Shown: one piece after another, positions 24,276 through 33,179 of the stretch | How the letters are laid out: the number at the start of each line of letters is the position of its first letter | How positions within the stretch are numbered: position 1 is the first letter of the stretch | From: JACSRF01 sp964504445 | GTDB lineage: Bacteria; Chloroflexota; Anaerolineae; Promineifilales; Promineifilaceae | Direction: 5' to 3' | DNA length: 64,000 nucleotides | NCBI GenBank assembly: GCA_964504445.1 | Contig: CAZDEO010000009.1 | Coordinates: forward strand, 1 to 64,000 | Translations under genes and position numbers: made by a program | Notes under the pieces: model-generated | Seen by the model: the letters and a program-made list of their open reading frames with translations, nothing else | Told to the model about the DNA's origin: nothing | The model's database searches: none

Positions 24276-26882
24276 TTAGGCCAGGTGAGGCTCGGCCACG
24301 TCTACCACCTGAAAGGTCAATTCCCCCTGCGCCGCGTCCACCACCACGTGGTCGCCGTCATGCACCTCCCCCTGGATGATTTGCAGGGCCAACGGGTCTA
24401 CCACCTGCCGCTGCAGCAGCCGCTTGAGGGGGCGCGCGCCATACACCGGGTCAAATCCGGTTTCAATGAGGTGATCCACGGCGGCCGTCGTCAACGTGAT
24501 GGTTACGTTGCGCTTTGCCAGCAAGTCGCGCACGTGGTTAAGCTGAATCTGCACAATCTCGCGCAAATGCTCCTTGGCCAGGCGGTGGAAAATGACGATT
24601 TCGTCCACGCGGTTGAGGAATTCGGGGCGGAAATGGCTGCGCATCGCTTCCAGCACGCGCTGGCGCATGGTGTCGTCGTCGCTGACGTCCAGGATGAATT
24701 GAGAGCCGATGTTGCTGGTCATGACGATAACGGTGTTGCGAAAGTCCACCGTGCGCCCCTGCCCGTCGGTGAGACGGCCGTCATCGAGCACCTGCAGGAA
24801 TACGTTGAACACTTCCGGGTGCGCTTTCTCGATTTCGTCAAAGAGCACCACGGAATACGGCCGTCTCCTAACTGCCTCGGTTAACTGCCCGCCCTCATCG
24901 TAGCCCACGTAGCCGGGGGGCGCGCCAATGAGGCGGGCCACGGTATGCCGCTCCTGGTACTCGCTCATGTCAATGCGCACCATGTTTTGCTCGTCGTCAA
25001 AGAGAAACTTGGCCAGGGCACGGGCCAGTTCCGTTTTACCGACGCCCGTTGGCCCCAGGAAGATGAAGCTGCCAATGGGGCGGTTGGGGTCTTGCAGGCC
25101 GGCGCGGCTGCGGCGCACGGCGGCAGCCACGGCGCGGATGGCCTCATCTTGCCCCACCACGCGGTCGTGCAGGCGCTCTTCCATGTACACCAGTTTCTCC
25201 ATCTCGCCTTCCAGCAGCTTGGTTACAGGAATGCCGGTCCATTTGCTGACAATGGCGGCAATTTCTTCGGCGTCTACCTCTTCTTTAAGCATCGCGCCAT
25301 CTTGCTGTACTTGTTGTAGCTGCCCTTCGGCTTCGCGGAGTTGGCCTTCTAGCTGCTGCATACGGCCGTACTGCAGCTCTGACGCTTTCTGATAATCATA
25401 GCTGCGCTGGGCCTGCTCAATTTCCACGCGCACGCCGTCCATCTGCTCCTTAATGTGCTGGATGCGGCCAATGACCTCTTTTTCCGCCTGCCAGCGGGCG
25501 ACCAACTGGGTGCTGCGCTCCTTCAGGTTCGCCAGTTCCTCTTCCAACTTCGCCAGCCGCTCTTTGCTGGCCTTGTCCTTTTCCTTCTTCAACGCTTCCC
25601 GCTCAATTTCGCGCTGCATAATGTCCCGGTCCACAGCGTCCAGTTCCGCCGGCTTGCTGTCAATTTCCATGCGCAGGCGGCTGGCGGCTTCGTCCACCAG
25701 GTCAATGGCCTTGTCCGGCAAGAAGCGGTCGCTGATGTAGCGCTGGCTGAGGGTGGCGGCGGCAATGGTCGCCCCGTCAGTAATGCGCACGCCGTGGTGC
25801 ACCTCGTAGCGCTCCTTCAGGCCGCGCAAAATGGAGATGGTGTCCTCCACGCTGGGTTCACCGACGAAGACAGGCTGGAAGCGGCGCTCCAGGGCGGCAT
25901 CTTTTTCGATGTGCTTGCGATACTCGTCCAGCGTCGTCGCGCCGATGGCGTGCAGTTCGCCCCGCGCCAGCATCGGCTTGAGCATGTTGCTGGCGTCCAT
26001 GCTGCCTTCGGCCGCGCCCGCGCCCACCAGGGTGTGCATCTCGTCAATGAAGAGGATAATTTGCCCTTCGGCCTGCTGGATTTCTTTGAGTACGGCCTTC
26101 AGGCGTTCTTCAAATTCGCCGCGATATTTGGCCCCGGCCACCAGTGCGCCTAAATCCAGGGCGACGAGGCGCTTATCTTTAAGGCCGGAGGGCACGTCGC
26201 CGTTGACGATGCGCTGGGCCAGCCCTTCGGCGATGGCGGTTTTGCCCACGCCGGGTTCGCCGATGAGGACGGGGTTGTTTTTGGTGCGGCGGCTAAGGAT
26301 TTGGATGACGCGGCGGATTTCGTCGTCGCGGCCAATGACGGGATCGAGTTTGCCTTTGCGCGCTTCTTGGGTGAGATCACGGCCGTATTTGACCAAGGCC
26401 TCGTATTGTGCTTCCGGGTTTTGGCTGGTGACGCGCTGCGAACCGCGCACGCTGGCCAGGGCCTGCATAATGCTGTTGTAGTCTACGCCGTGCCGTGCCA
26501 GCAGGTCGCGGATGCGCTGCGGCGCTTTAGGCTGGGCCATGGCCATGAGCAAATGTTCGGTGGAGGTGTAGTCGTCCTTCATTTGCGCGGCGATTTCTTC
26601 CGCCTCTTCGATGACGTTAGCCAGATCGCGGCTCATGCCCACCTGCACGCTGCTGCCGGTGGCGCGAGACATGCGTCCCAACGCCTGCTCGATGCTTTGG
26701 TGCAGCATCTGTTCGTCGCTGCCGATGCGCTTGAGTAAGGAGGGCACGACGCCGCCTTCTTGGGCGACTAGCGCTTTTAGCAAATGTTCTGGCTCAATAG
26801 CCGGATGACGATATTCTTGGGCCAGGTTTTGTGCTTCCAGAATGGCTTCCTGGCCTTTTTGGGTGAATTTGTCAATGCGCAT
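24276..26882 (-). CDS. clpB: ATP-dependent protein disaggregase ClpB
   Basis: AAA+ hexameric chaperone that pulls proteins out of aggregates with the DnaK/DnaJ system. The 868 residues are standard. Order: N domain with two Clp-N repeats (FTQKGQEAILEAQ, residues 5-140), first AAA module with Walker A GEPGVGKTA (near 203) and Walker B FIDEMH, the coiled-coil middle domain (about 400-530, Lys/Glu-rich), second AAA module with GPTGVGKTE (near 605) and LFDEIEKAH, and the C-terminal small domain ending GARPLKRLLQRQV. AAGGGAG precedes the ATG. It lies downstream of a DnaJ-like gene on the same strand, with an Hsp20 gene beyond, so this is a heat-stress block. A 14-bp inverted repeat separates it from the DnaJ-like gene. 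Confidence 0.97.
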   Translation of the reverse strand: MRIDKFTQKGQEAILEAQNLAQEYRHPAIEPEHLLKALVAQEGGVVPSLLKRIGSDEQMLHQSIEQALGRMSRATGSSVQVGMSRDLANVIEEAEEIAAQMKDDYTSTEHLLMAMAQPKAPQRIRDLLARHGVDYNSIMQALASVRGSQRVTSQNPEAQYEALVKYGRDLTQEARKGKLDPVIGRDDEIRRVIQILSRRTKNNPVLIGEPGVGKTAIAEGLAQRIVNGDVPSGLKDKRLVALDLGALVAGAKYRGEFEERLKAVLKEIQQAEGQIILFIDEMHTLVGAGAAEGSMDASNMLKPMLARGELHAIGATTLDEYRKHIEKDAALERRFQPVFVGEPSVEDTISILRGLKERYEVHHGVRITDGATIAAATLSQRYISDRFLPDKAIDLVDEAASRLRMEIDSKPAELDAVDRDIMQREIEREALKKEKDKASKERLAKLEEELANLKERSTQLVARWQAEKEVIGRIQHIKEQMDGVRVEIEQAQRSYDYQKASELQYGRMQQLEGQLREAEGQLQQVQQDGAMLKEEVDAEEIAAIVSKWTGIPVTKLLEGEMEKLVYMEERLHDRVVGQDEAIRAVAAAVRRSRAGLQDPNRPIGSFIFLGPTGVGKTELARALAKFLFDDEQNMVRIDMSEYQERHTVARLIGAPPGYVGYDEGGQLTEAVRRRPYSVVLFDEIEKAHPEVFNVFLQVLDDGRLTDGQGRTVDFRNTVIVMTSNIGSQFILDVSDDDTMRQRVLEAMRSHFRPEFLNRVDEIVIFHRLAKEHLREIVQIQLNHVRDLLAKRNVTITLTTAAVDHLIETGFDPVYGARPLKRLLQRQVVDPLALQIIQGEVHDGDHVVVDAAQGELTFQVVDVAEPHLA

Positions 26883-26901
26883 GGATGAAACTCCCTTCTG
26901 T

Positions 26902-26937
26902 AACCTGTAACCTGTTACAAGGTACAGGTTACAGGTT
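26902..26937. repeat. perfect 14-bp inverted repeat between the dnaJ-like gene and clpB
   Basis: AACCTGTAACCTGT and ACAGGTTACAGGTT with an 8-base loop; each arm contains internal direct repeats of AACCTGT. It falls just past the DnaJ-like stop and inside the clpB leader. A T-run follows only in plus orientation, so for the minus transcript it is more likely a regulatory or RNA-stabilising hairpin than a terminator. Confidence 0.55.
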
Positions 26938-26940
26938 TTT

Positions 26941-27900
26941 TTATTTTTCCCGTAAATTCCGTAATTCTTGAAACAGCTCTTTTTCTCTGTCCGTCAGGTG
27001 GGTAGGCAGTTGTATTTCCACGGTGGCGTAGAGATCGCCGTGCTGGTCGGGGTGGCGCAGCTTGGGCATGCCTAGCCCGGTCAGGCGGAAGGTTTTGCCG
27101 TTGTTGGTGCCGGCAGGAATGGTGAGCTTGACGCTCTTATCCAGACTGGGAACCTCTACCTTGCCGCCCAGAACGGCCGTATACAAATCTACCGGCACCG
27201 TTACCTTGAGACTGTCTCCTTCGCGCTCAAAACGGTTGTGGGGCAATACTTCTACGACGAGGTAAAGGTCACCGCCCCCACCACCCTGCCCGCTGAGGCG
27301 AATCTTGGAACCGGTTTTGACGCCGCGGGGAATTTTGGCATTCAGGGAACGGCCGTCTTCCCACGTTAGTGTGCGCGTGGATCCATGAAAAGCCTCTTCC
27401 AACGTAATTTGCAGCGTGTGTTCTTGGCGCCGGGGTTGGGCCTGTTGGCCAAAGTCTTGCCCGCCAAAGCCGCGAAAGCCGCCGCTTTGCTGCTGCCGGC
27501 CCAAGCCGCCAAAAAGCGCCTCGAAAAAGTCGGAAAAGCCGCTGCCGCCGCCAAACCCAGAACCGCCAAACATCTGCTCAAACTCTTCCGGGCTGACGGT
27601 GCGCGCCCTACCGCCCCCTTGTTGCTGCGCCCACTGCGACCAGAAATCGTTGGGGTTGCCGCCGGCGCGCTGGTATTGCTGCCATTGAGAGCCAAATTGA
27701 TCGTACATCTTCCGCTTTTCCGGGTCAGACAATACCTCATAAGCTTCGTTCAGCTCTTTGAACTTCTCTTCGGCAGCCTTATTGCCCGGATTTTTGTCCG
27801 GGTGGTATTGGCGCGCCAGCTTGCGGTACGCTTTTTTAATTTCTTTTTCTTCGGCATTTTTCGGTACGCCGAGGGTTTTGTAATAATCTCGATACTGCAC
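26941..27900 (-). CDS. DnaJ-like co-chaperone without zinc finger (CbpA type)
   Basis: 319-residue J-protein that stimulates DnaK ATPase. The J domain (residues about 4-70) has DYYKTLGV and the HPD motif in YHPDKNPG. A Gly/Phe/Gln-rich linker (FGGSGFGGGSGFSDFFEALFGG) follows, then two C-terminal substrate-binding domains (TLQITLEEAFHGSTRTL; GGDLYLVVEVLPHNRFEREGDSL). The four CxxCxGxG zinc motifs of classical DnaJ are absent, so it is a type II/CbpA-like protein. It stands upstream of clpB on the same strand, which suits a disaggregation partnership. The Hsp20 terminator at 28014-28047 separates it from the gene before it. Confidence 0.93.
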   Translation of the reverse strand: MQYRDYYKTLGVPKNAEEKEIKKAYRKLARQYHPDKNPGNKAAEEKFKELNEAYEVLSDPEKRKMYDQFGSQWQQYQRAGGNPNDFWSQWAQQQGGGRARTVSPEEFEQMFGGSGFGGGSGFSDFFEALFGGLGRQQQSGGFRGFGGQDFGQQAQPRRQEHTLQITLEEAFHGSTRTLTWEDGRSLNAKIPRGVKTGSKIRLSGQGGGGGDLYLVVEVLPHNRFEREGDSLKVTVPVDLYTAVLGGKVEVPSLDKSVKLTIPAGTNNGKTFRLTGLGMPKLRHPDQHGDLYATVEIQLPTHLTDREKELFQELRNLREK

Positions 27901-28013
27901 TGTTTTTCTCCCATAGCATGCAGCGCGACATTTTGGGGTGCGTTGCGGTTAAGTGATGCTGCTATTGTCCTGGGTTTGAATCAGAAATGGGTAAGATTGT
28001 GTTTTTTTCCACA

Positions 28014-28047
28014 AAAAAGGCGTTGAACCCTGGTCCAACGCCTTTTT
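28014..28047. terminator. bidirectional intrinsic terminator after the Hsp20 gene
   Basis: AAAAAGGCGTTG and CAACGCCTTTTT form a 12-bp stem around a 10-base loop with A- and T-runs on each side. It ends the minus-strand Hsp20 transcript before the dnaJ-like gene. Confidence 0.8.
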
Positions 28048-28070
28048 GATGTAGTTGGTTAGTACGAAGT

Positions 28071-28553
28071 TTATTGACTGGTTTTACCTTCAATCACTTT
28101 TTGCCCATTGCTGCCAACTTTAACGGCGATGCGCTTGGGTTTGACTTCCTCGGCCTTGGGCACGGTCAGGTGCAAAACGCCGTTTTGATATTCGGCGTTA
28201 ACTTGGTCTGCCTGAACGGCCATGGGGAAGCGCACGCTGCGGCTGAAGCTGCCCGACCGCCGCTCGCGAATGTGCCATTGCTTACCCTCGTCATCCTTTT
28301 CTTCCTGGAATTCCCCTTTGATAGTAAGGACATTGTCGGTAACGCTAATGTCCAGGTCGTTGGGGTTGATGCCCGGAATTGAGGCTTGAACAAGGTAATT
28401 GTCATTGGTTTCAGACAAATCAATGGCTAACTCGCCGAAAATGCGCCGATCTGCGGGCCAATCCAGGTTCATGGATTGGTCAAATAGGCGGTCAATTTCG
28501 CTGCGCAAGTTCATCATTTCCCGAAATGGGTTCCAACGAGTAAGGTTTGTCAT
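28071..28553 (-). CDS. small heat-shock protein Hsp20 (alpha-crystallin family)
   Basis: 160-residue holdase chaperone that binds unfolding proteins and passes them to ClpB/DnaK. The N-terminus TNLTRWNPFREMMNLRSEIDRLF is typical of this group. The alpha-crystallin domain spans about 45-145 with AIDLSETNDNYLVQASIPGINPNDLDISV, the GEF..RRSGSFSRSVRFP block and AEYQNGVLHLTVPK. The ATG at 28553 is eight bases after AGGAGG; a TTG two codons earlier is too close to that site. It heads the stress block (Hsp20, DnaJ-like, ClpB), all on the minus strand, with a candidate operator upstream. Confidence 0.95.
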   Translation of the reverse strand: MTNLTRWNPFREMMNLRSEIDRLFDQSMNLDWPADRRIFGELAIDLSETNDNYLVQASIPGINPNDLDISVTDNVLTIKGEFQEEKDDEGKQWHIRERRSGSFSRSVRFPMAVQADQVNAEYQNGVLHLTVPKAEEVKPKRIAVKVGSNGQKVIEGKTSQ

Positions 28554-28593
28554 GTTCAATACCTCCTTTCAATACTTTGTTTTGTGAAATCTT

Positions 28594-28610
28594 GTGACCT
28601 TTAGGGTCAC
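28594..28610. promoter_or_regulatory. candidate heat-shock operator upstream of the Hsp20 gene
   Basis: GTGACCtttagGGTCAC, a perfect 6-bp dyad about 40 bases before the Hsp20 start. It matches neither CIRCE (TTAGCACTC-N9-GAGTGCTAA) nor the HspR HAIR box. No second copy was seen before dnaJ-like or clpB. Confidence 0.4.
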
Positions 28611-28716
28611 CCTTTATTCTATTGGAGAAGGTAAGAAGAACGTAAAACGGCCGTTAGAAATCCATCTGATTGGCTGACCTCAAAACATTGCGACAAAACC
28701 TTGGCCCAGCAAGCAT

Positions 28717-29361
28717 TTATTCGCTAGTTGTCGCCGCCCAAATGGTCAAATTATCAAAAGAAATGTCCGTGTCGCCCCCGTCAAAAGCGGTAGCCGTCAG
28801 TCCTGCATAGCCACTGGTATAGGTGGTGTCTGTAGCCTCAGCCACAAATTTGTCATTGACGTACAGTGCCAGGTAGTCCCCCACGCATACGGCGCGGACA
28901 GAGTTGGTGGCCCGGCCCTGGTTGACGGCAGAACTTGTTGCCCAATCCACCAAGGGGGTAACATCTGGCCCTTCTCCCTTGCCAATGGAGTAGTAACCAT
29001 CTCCGCTGACCAGGAAGTAATATCCATCGCCATTGTTACTGGTATCGGCGCGGCACATGATCCCATAAGCATTGTTTTCAAACTCAGAAAGCTGGCTGGC
29101 TTCCACCTCAATGACCACATCGCTATGGCTGGCTTCGTTGAGGCCCCAAATGTACCCTTCATCCCCGGTTTGGATGCGGTAAGCGCCATCTACCACTTCT
29201 AGCGCAACTGTTTCACCATAGTAGGTTTCCCAGGCGTTGGCGGAATCGAAGCGCTCTGAAAGCAAGACGTTGCCCAGAACGGCCTCTTTGGCTGGTCCAC
29301 CGCAGCCTGCTACTGCCACAGCAACCAGAATGAGCGCAAGAACGAACCATTTTTTTAACAT
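28717..29361 (-). CDS. lipoprotein with concanavalin/LamG-like (DUF1080-type) beta domain
   Basis: 214 residues. A signal peptide with lipobox VAGC places it on the outer face of the membrane. The remainder reads as one jelly-roll domain: LLSERFDSANAWETYYGETVALEVVDGAYRIQ at its start, YGIMCRADTSNNGDGYYFLVSGDGYYSIGK in the middle, and GYAGLTATAFDGGDTDISFDNLTIW at its end. That pattern is common in sugar-binding or 3-keto-disaccharide-hydrolase-like domains. No catalytic residues can be identified. GGAGAAAAA precedes the ATG. It is monocistronic, and the neighbouring heat-shock genes give no functional clue. Confidence 0.8.
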   Translation of the reverse strand: MLKKWFVLALILVAVAVAGCGGPAKEAVLGNVLLSERFDSANAWETYYGETVALEVVDGAYRIQTGDEGYIWGLNEASHSDVVIEVEASQLSEFENNAYGIMCRADTSNNGDGYYFLVSGDGYYSIGKGEGPDVTPLVDWATSSAVNQGRATNSVRAVCVGDYLALYVNDKFVAEATDTTYTSGYAGLTATAFDGGDTDISFDNLTIWAATTSE

Positions 29362-29404
29362 TTTTTCTCCTTCACACTAAAGACGTTTTAATAAATGTTT
29401 TATT

Positions 29405-29500
29405 CATCATTTTCCCAGAAGCTACGAACCTATCGTTCTGGCAAAGACGCTTTCTCAGCTTCGGGGAAAGATGAAATTCTCCCTTGAAAATGTAGCCCGG
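29405..29500 (+). repeat. dispersed intergenic repeat, copy 2 (longest form)
   Basis: 29405-29470 matches copy 1; 29471-29500 (GAAATTCTCCCTTGAAAATGTAG) matches the second half of copy 4 at 48791-48830. So the full element seems to be about 95 bases with two modules. The rest of the 385-base gap to 29746 shows nothing else definite. Confidence 0.75.
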
Positions 29501-29746
29501 GTTGCCAAACCTGGAAGATAGGCAGGTCTGGCAACCTGCGTTACGGATTTTCATGCGCGGTGGTGTGCCACGCTCATGAAATCTCTTCTGACAATGTACC
29601 CAAAATTTGGCTGGCAATACAGCCGTAGAATGGCGGCTGATTTTAGTTTGTTTTGCATAATAGCGCGAATGTGGATTTTGTAACCGCTGACCTTTTTCTA
29701 ACATGAATGGGATAGCTTATGGTGATTCGATTATTAGGAGTATGCC

Positions 29747-30520
29747 GTGAGTGAACAATTTATTTTTACCGTAGATCAGGCTGATTTTCAGCAAGCAGTC
29801 ATTGCGCGTTCGCGCGAGGTGCCCGTGTTGGTGGATTTTTGGGCGCCCTGGTGTGGGCCATGTCGCATGTTGACGCCCACGTTGGAGAGATTGGCGCGGA
29901 CGTTTAACGGCCGTTTCCTTCTGGCCAAAATCAACACCGACCAAAACCCGCAAATCTCCATGCAATATGGCGTGCAGGGCATTCCCAACGTTAAGCTGTT
30001 CAAGGGGGGGCAGGTGGTAGATGAATTTGTGGGCGCGCAGCCGGAACCCATGGTGCGCCAGTTTTTGCAGCGTCATGTGCCCGTTGCCCCGCCCCAAAGC
30101 CAGCCCCGCCCCCAGCAGAAAGCCCCGCAAGATGGCGACGGCCGTCTCCGGTTGGCCAAACACCATTTGCGCCAGGGTAAAGGGTGCGAGGCTCAAGAGT
30201 TGCTGGTCAACTTTCCAGCCACTCCCCAGGCCTCTGAGGCCGGCCGACTACTACCTCTGGCCGATTTTCTGTGTCAGGTCCAGCGTAACCAATCTTTTAG
30301 CAACCAAAACGACCTGAACGTCATTTATCGCCAGGCTGCCGAAGCGCTGCGCCGCGAACCGTCGGCGGCCTTGTACAATCTATTGGTTGCCATGCACCAG
30401 GAACCAGAAGGCCGCCGCCCGCTTACCAAAGCCATTATGGAAGGCATCTTCGCTTTGCTAGGTGAAAATGACACGCTGGTGCAGCAGTACCGGCAGCAGC
30501 TTGTTTCCTTGGGGGTGTAG
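29747..30520 (+). CDS. thioredoxin-domain co-chaperone (CnoX/YbbN-like)
   Basis: 257 residues. Residues 1-110 form a thioredoxin fold with the intact active site WAPWCGPC and the cis-Pro motif GIPNVKLF. After a Pro/Gln-rich linker (PVAPPQSQPRPQQKA) comes a helical TPR-like C-terminal half (RLAKHHLRQGKGCEAQELLV; AAEALRREPSAALYNLLVAMH; ALLGENDTLVQQYRQQLVSLGV), the layout of YbbN/CnoX. That family protects proteins from over-oxidation and delivers them to chaperones. The active WCGPC here means it could also reduce disulfides, unlike the E. coli protein with its SxxC site. GTG start six bases after AGGAG. Confidence 0.9.
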   Translation: MSEQFIFTVDQADFQQAVIARSREVPVLVDFWAPWCGPCRMLTPTLERLARTFNGRFLLAKINTDQNPQISMQYGVQGIPNVKLFKGGQVVDEFVGAQPEPMVRQFLQRHVPVAPPQSQPRPQQKAPQDGDGRLRLAKHHLRQGKGCEAQELLVNFPATPQASEAGRLLPLADFLCQVQRNQSFSNQNDLNVIYRQAAEALRREPSAALYNLLVAMHQEPEGRRPLTKAIMEGIFALLGENDTLVQQYRQQLVSLGV

Positions 30521-30559
30521 GGGGAATGGTAGATGGTGGGGTAGTTTGTGGGTGGGCTA

Positions 30560-30608
30560 GCTGGTTAGCTGGTTGGCTTATTGAAAGCCCACCAACCAGC
30601 TAACCAGC
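30560..30608. terminator. bidirectional 17-bp inverted repeat between convergent genes
   Basis: GCTGGTTAGCTGGTTGG and CCAACCAGCTAACCAGC pair perfectly around a 15-base loop, between the thioredoxin stop (30520) and the exporter stop (30620). Its location suggests a shared transcription end, though no long T-run follows. Confidence 0.55.
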
Positions 30609-30619
30609 CAACTAAGCTA

Positions 30620-31828
30620 TTATTCAAACCGGAATCGCCAGATTCCAATGACGAAGAACACAGCGGCAAAACCTAGCAGCACACCCGATTCGGGCAGGAT
30701 GTCGGTAATGCCCTGCCCGCGCAAAGCCAGGTCGGTTAAGCTCTGCATAGCCCAGGTGGTGGGCAACACCTTAACGGCCGTTTGCACAGCTGGCGGGAAG
30801 AGTTCCATGGGCCACCAACAGCCCCCCAAAAGTGCCATGGCCATGCCCAACATGATGCTGAGGTTATTGGCCTGCCCGGTGGTCTTGACAAAGGTGCCCA
30901 GCATCACGCCAAAAGCCACAGCAGCCAGGCCAAAGGTTACTAGGACCAGGGCCAGCCCCGACAGCGATTGCCCCCAGTTTACCCCCATGACGTAAATGCC
31001 AAAAGTGACAAGAATTACCATTTGCACCAACGCTTGCAGATAGTTGCTGGTAATAGCCCCTAACAAAAAGGTAGACTTTTTTGTGGGGGTGCCGAGCAGG
31101 CGTTGCAATGTACCCTTTTCGCGCTCAAAGGACAGGAAGGCAGAGGTGCCTAACAGGGGAATGAAAACCCAGGTGATGAGCTGCCCGGCTGTAGATTGAG
31201 CCGCTGGATCGTAGGTGCTGACGTTGATGTTAGCTGTTTCGGGCTGGGTCAAGCTGATGCGCTGAGGCGTTTCGGCCGTAAGCTGCTGGGCCATGTCCAG
31301 GCTGGTATTGAAGAAAGCGGCACGGGCCTCCTTGCTGGCAAAGGGTTGGCGGCTTTCGGCCTCGGTGGTGGCGTTGCGGGCGGCTAGCAGAGGTTGGCTC
31401 ATGGCGCTGACGGCCGTTTGCACCGCCCTCGCCGCTATATCTCCGTTGCTGTTGTTGGGCAATTGTTGGAAATCAAGCACGGCCGTTTCCCCAGCCAGCA
31501 GCGCATCCCCAAAACCAGCTGTAATCACCAGCAACGCCGGCGCATCTTCATCGGCAAAGGCTGCTTCTGCGTCCCCCAGAGCCATCTCTTCCAGACGCAC
31601 ACTGTCTACCTCCCCCAGGGCGGCTAGCAGGTGGTCTGCCAGGGCGCTGCCGTCTTCATTTACCACCAGCAGCGGAATGCGGTTGTCGGCATCCGGGTCT
31701 GGGGCCATAAAGCCCCCTAACAGAGCCGTGAAGGTGACGGGCAAAATTAGAAAGAAGAGCAATTCCGACTTACTAGAGAAGCGGACGATGATGTCTTTCC
31801 ATAGCATGGTCCAAATTTTGTTGATCAT
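30620..31828 (-). CDS. ABC-2 type exporter, permease subunit
   Basis: 402-residue permease of a drug/polysaccharide-type exporter. An N-terminal helix (SELLFFLILPVTFTALLGGF) and a large extracytoplasmic loop of about 170 residues are followed by five C-terminal spans (WVFIPLLGTSAFLSFEREKGTLQRLLGTPTKK, the hallmark ABC-2 coupling segment, then VTFGLAAVAFGVMLGTFV and LGMAMALLGGCWWPMELFPP). It is the last gene of a four-gene minus-strand operon and resembles the preceding permease, so the two probably form a heterodimer with the ATPase at 33180-34127. Confidence 0.9.
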   Translation of the reverse strand: MINKIWTMLWKDIIVRFSSKSELLFFLILPVTFTALLGGFMAPDPDADNRIPLLVVNEDGSALADHLLAALGEVDSVRLEEMALGDAEAAFADEDAPALLVITAGFGDALLAGETAVLDFQQLPNNSNGDIAARAVQTAVSAMSQPLLAARNATTEAESRQPFASKEARAAFFNTSLDMAQQLTAETPQRISLTQPETANINVSTYDPAAQSTAGQLITWVFIPLLGTSAFLSFEREKGTLQRLLGTPTKKSTFLLGAITSNYLQALVQMVILVTFGIYVMGVNWGQSLSGLALVLVTFGLAAVAFGVMLGTFVKTTGQANNLSIMLGMAMALLGGCWWPMELFPPAVQTAVKVLPTTWAMQSLTDLALRGQGITDILPESGVLLGFAAVFFVIGIWRFRFE

Positions 31829-31894
31829 TGTTATTATTATTCCTTTAGCAGGTCAGCCAGTTACTGCTTTAGCCTGATGGCTGCCTGCCCAACC

Positions 31895-33167
31895 CTATTG
31901 CAGCATAGTAGTGAAACGGCGATTAAACAACAGCACGGCCGCGCCAAAAAGCGCCACGCCCATGATCACCAGGGCAATTAATTCCACGGTAATGTCGGCC
32001 AGGGTACCGCCCTGGTGCAGGCTCAGAAAGCCATCTAGCGCCCAGGCATTAGGGGTGATGCGGCTGATAATCTCCAACAGACCTTCGCGGGGCAGGTTGA
32101 CAAAGCCGCCCCCCAAGATGCCGAAGATGAGCATGAGGGCTGTGCCATAGCTGCTGACTTGTCCGGGTGTTCTGGCAAAGGAGGCTAGCAGCAGCCCCCA
32201 GCCGGTGGCGGCGATGGACACGGTGAGAATGAGCAAAATTACGCCCAGCGTGTCGCCCCAGTAGAGGCCAAAGAGCAGGGTGCTGCCCAATACGAGGACG
32301 CCCACCTGGGCTACGCCGCTGAGGAAGATGCCCAACACCTTGCCGCCTAGCACCTGGGCGCTGCTGGTGGGGGTCGCAAGCAGACGGGCCAGGGTGCCTT
32401 TGTGGCGCTCGTCGAGGAAGCTGCGCCCGCCCAGGGCAACGGTGTACATGAGGAAGGTGATGGCCATGCCTGGGGCAAAGTAGGCCAGAGCGTTGAAGCT
32501 GTTTTCGTTTTCTATGACGGCCGTTTCCCGCTGTACGGTGATGACCTGAGTATCGCCAGCCTGCATTTGGGCAATTTGCCGCGCGCCAATTTCCTGGCCC
32601 ACGGCTTGCATGTCGGCTACCGGCACAATACCGTGCATCATGAGTTGGGATAGGGTGACCTGGATGCTGGTGAGACCCATATCTACGCGGTTCACAAAAT
32701 CTTGCACAATGCTTTCGATGACGCCAGCGCTAATAGGGCGACCGGGACTGGCGTAAATTTCGATGGCGACGGCCGTTTCTGTTTCCCCCGTACCCATATT
32801 CTGCGGAATCACACTGGCCGAAAAACCGGCGGGAATCACTACCAGCGCTGCCAGCTCATCCGCTTCCACCTGTTGGCGAGCGGCAGCTACATCTGTTGTT
32901 TCCACCGCTTCTAGCAAAGTCGCCAGGTCAGTGCCCGTTAACACATGAACCAACTCCTGCCCCAACTCCCCTGCGTCTTGGTTGACGACAGCTACAGGAA
33001 TATCCGCCAGCCCTGTGCCGGTGCTGTTGTTGGCGGAAAACGAACCGGACACCAGCCCCAGCCCCAGCGTCAACACAAAAGGCGCCGCCAGCATGAGAAT
33101 AAGCGCCCCCCGGTCACGGAAAAGCACCAATAAATCCTTCCAACCAATAGTCCATACTTTTTTCATG
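31895..33167 (-). CDS. ABC-2 type exporter, permease subunit
   Basis: 423 residues. Same architecture as its downstream neighbour: KKVWTIGWKDLLVLFRDRGALILMLAAPFVLTLGLGL at the N-terminus, a long extracytoplasmic domain, then a six-span C-terminal membrane part with SFLDERHKGTLARLLATPTSSAQVLGGK, typical of YhgE/DrrB-like ABC-2 permeases. The start at 33167 follows AGGGGG by five bases and matches the paralogue; the in-frame extension to 33331 would run into the ATPase gene. The transported molecule is unknown; lipids, drugs or peptides are all possible. Confidence 0.9.
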
Positions 33168-33179
33168 ATTGCCCCCTTG

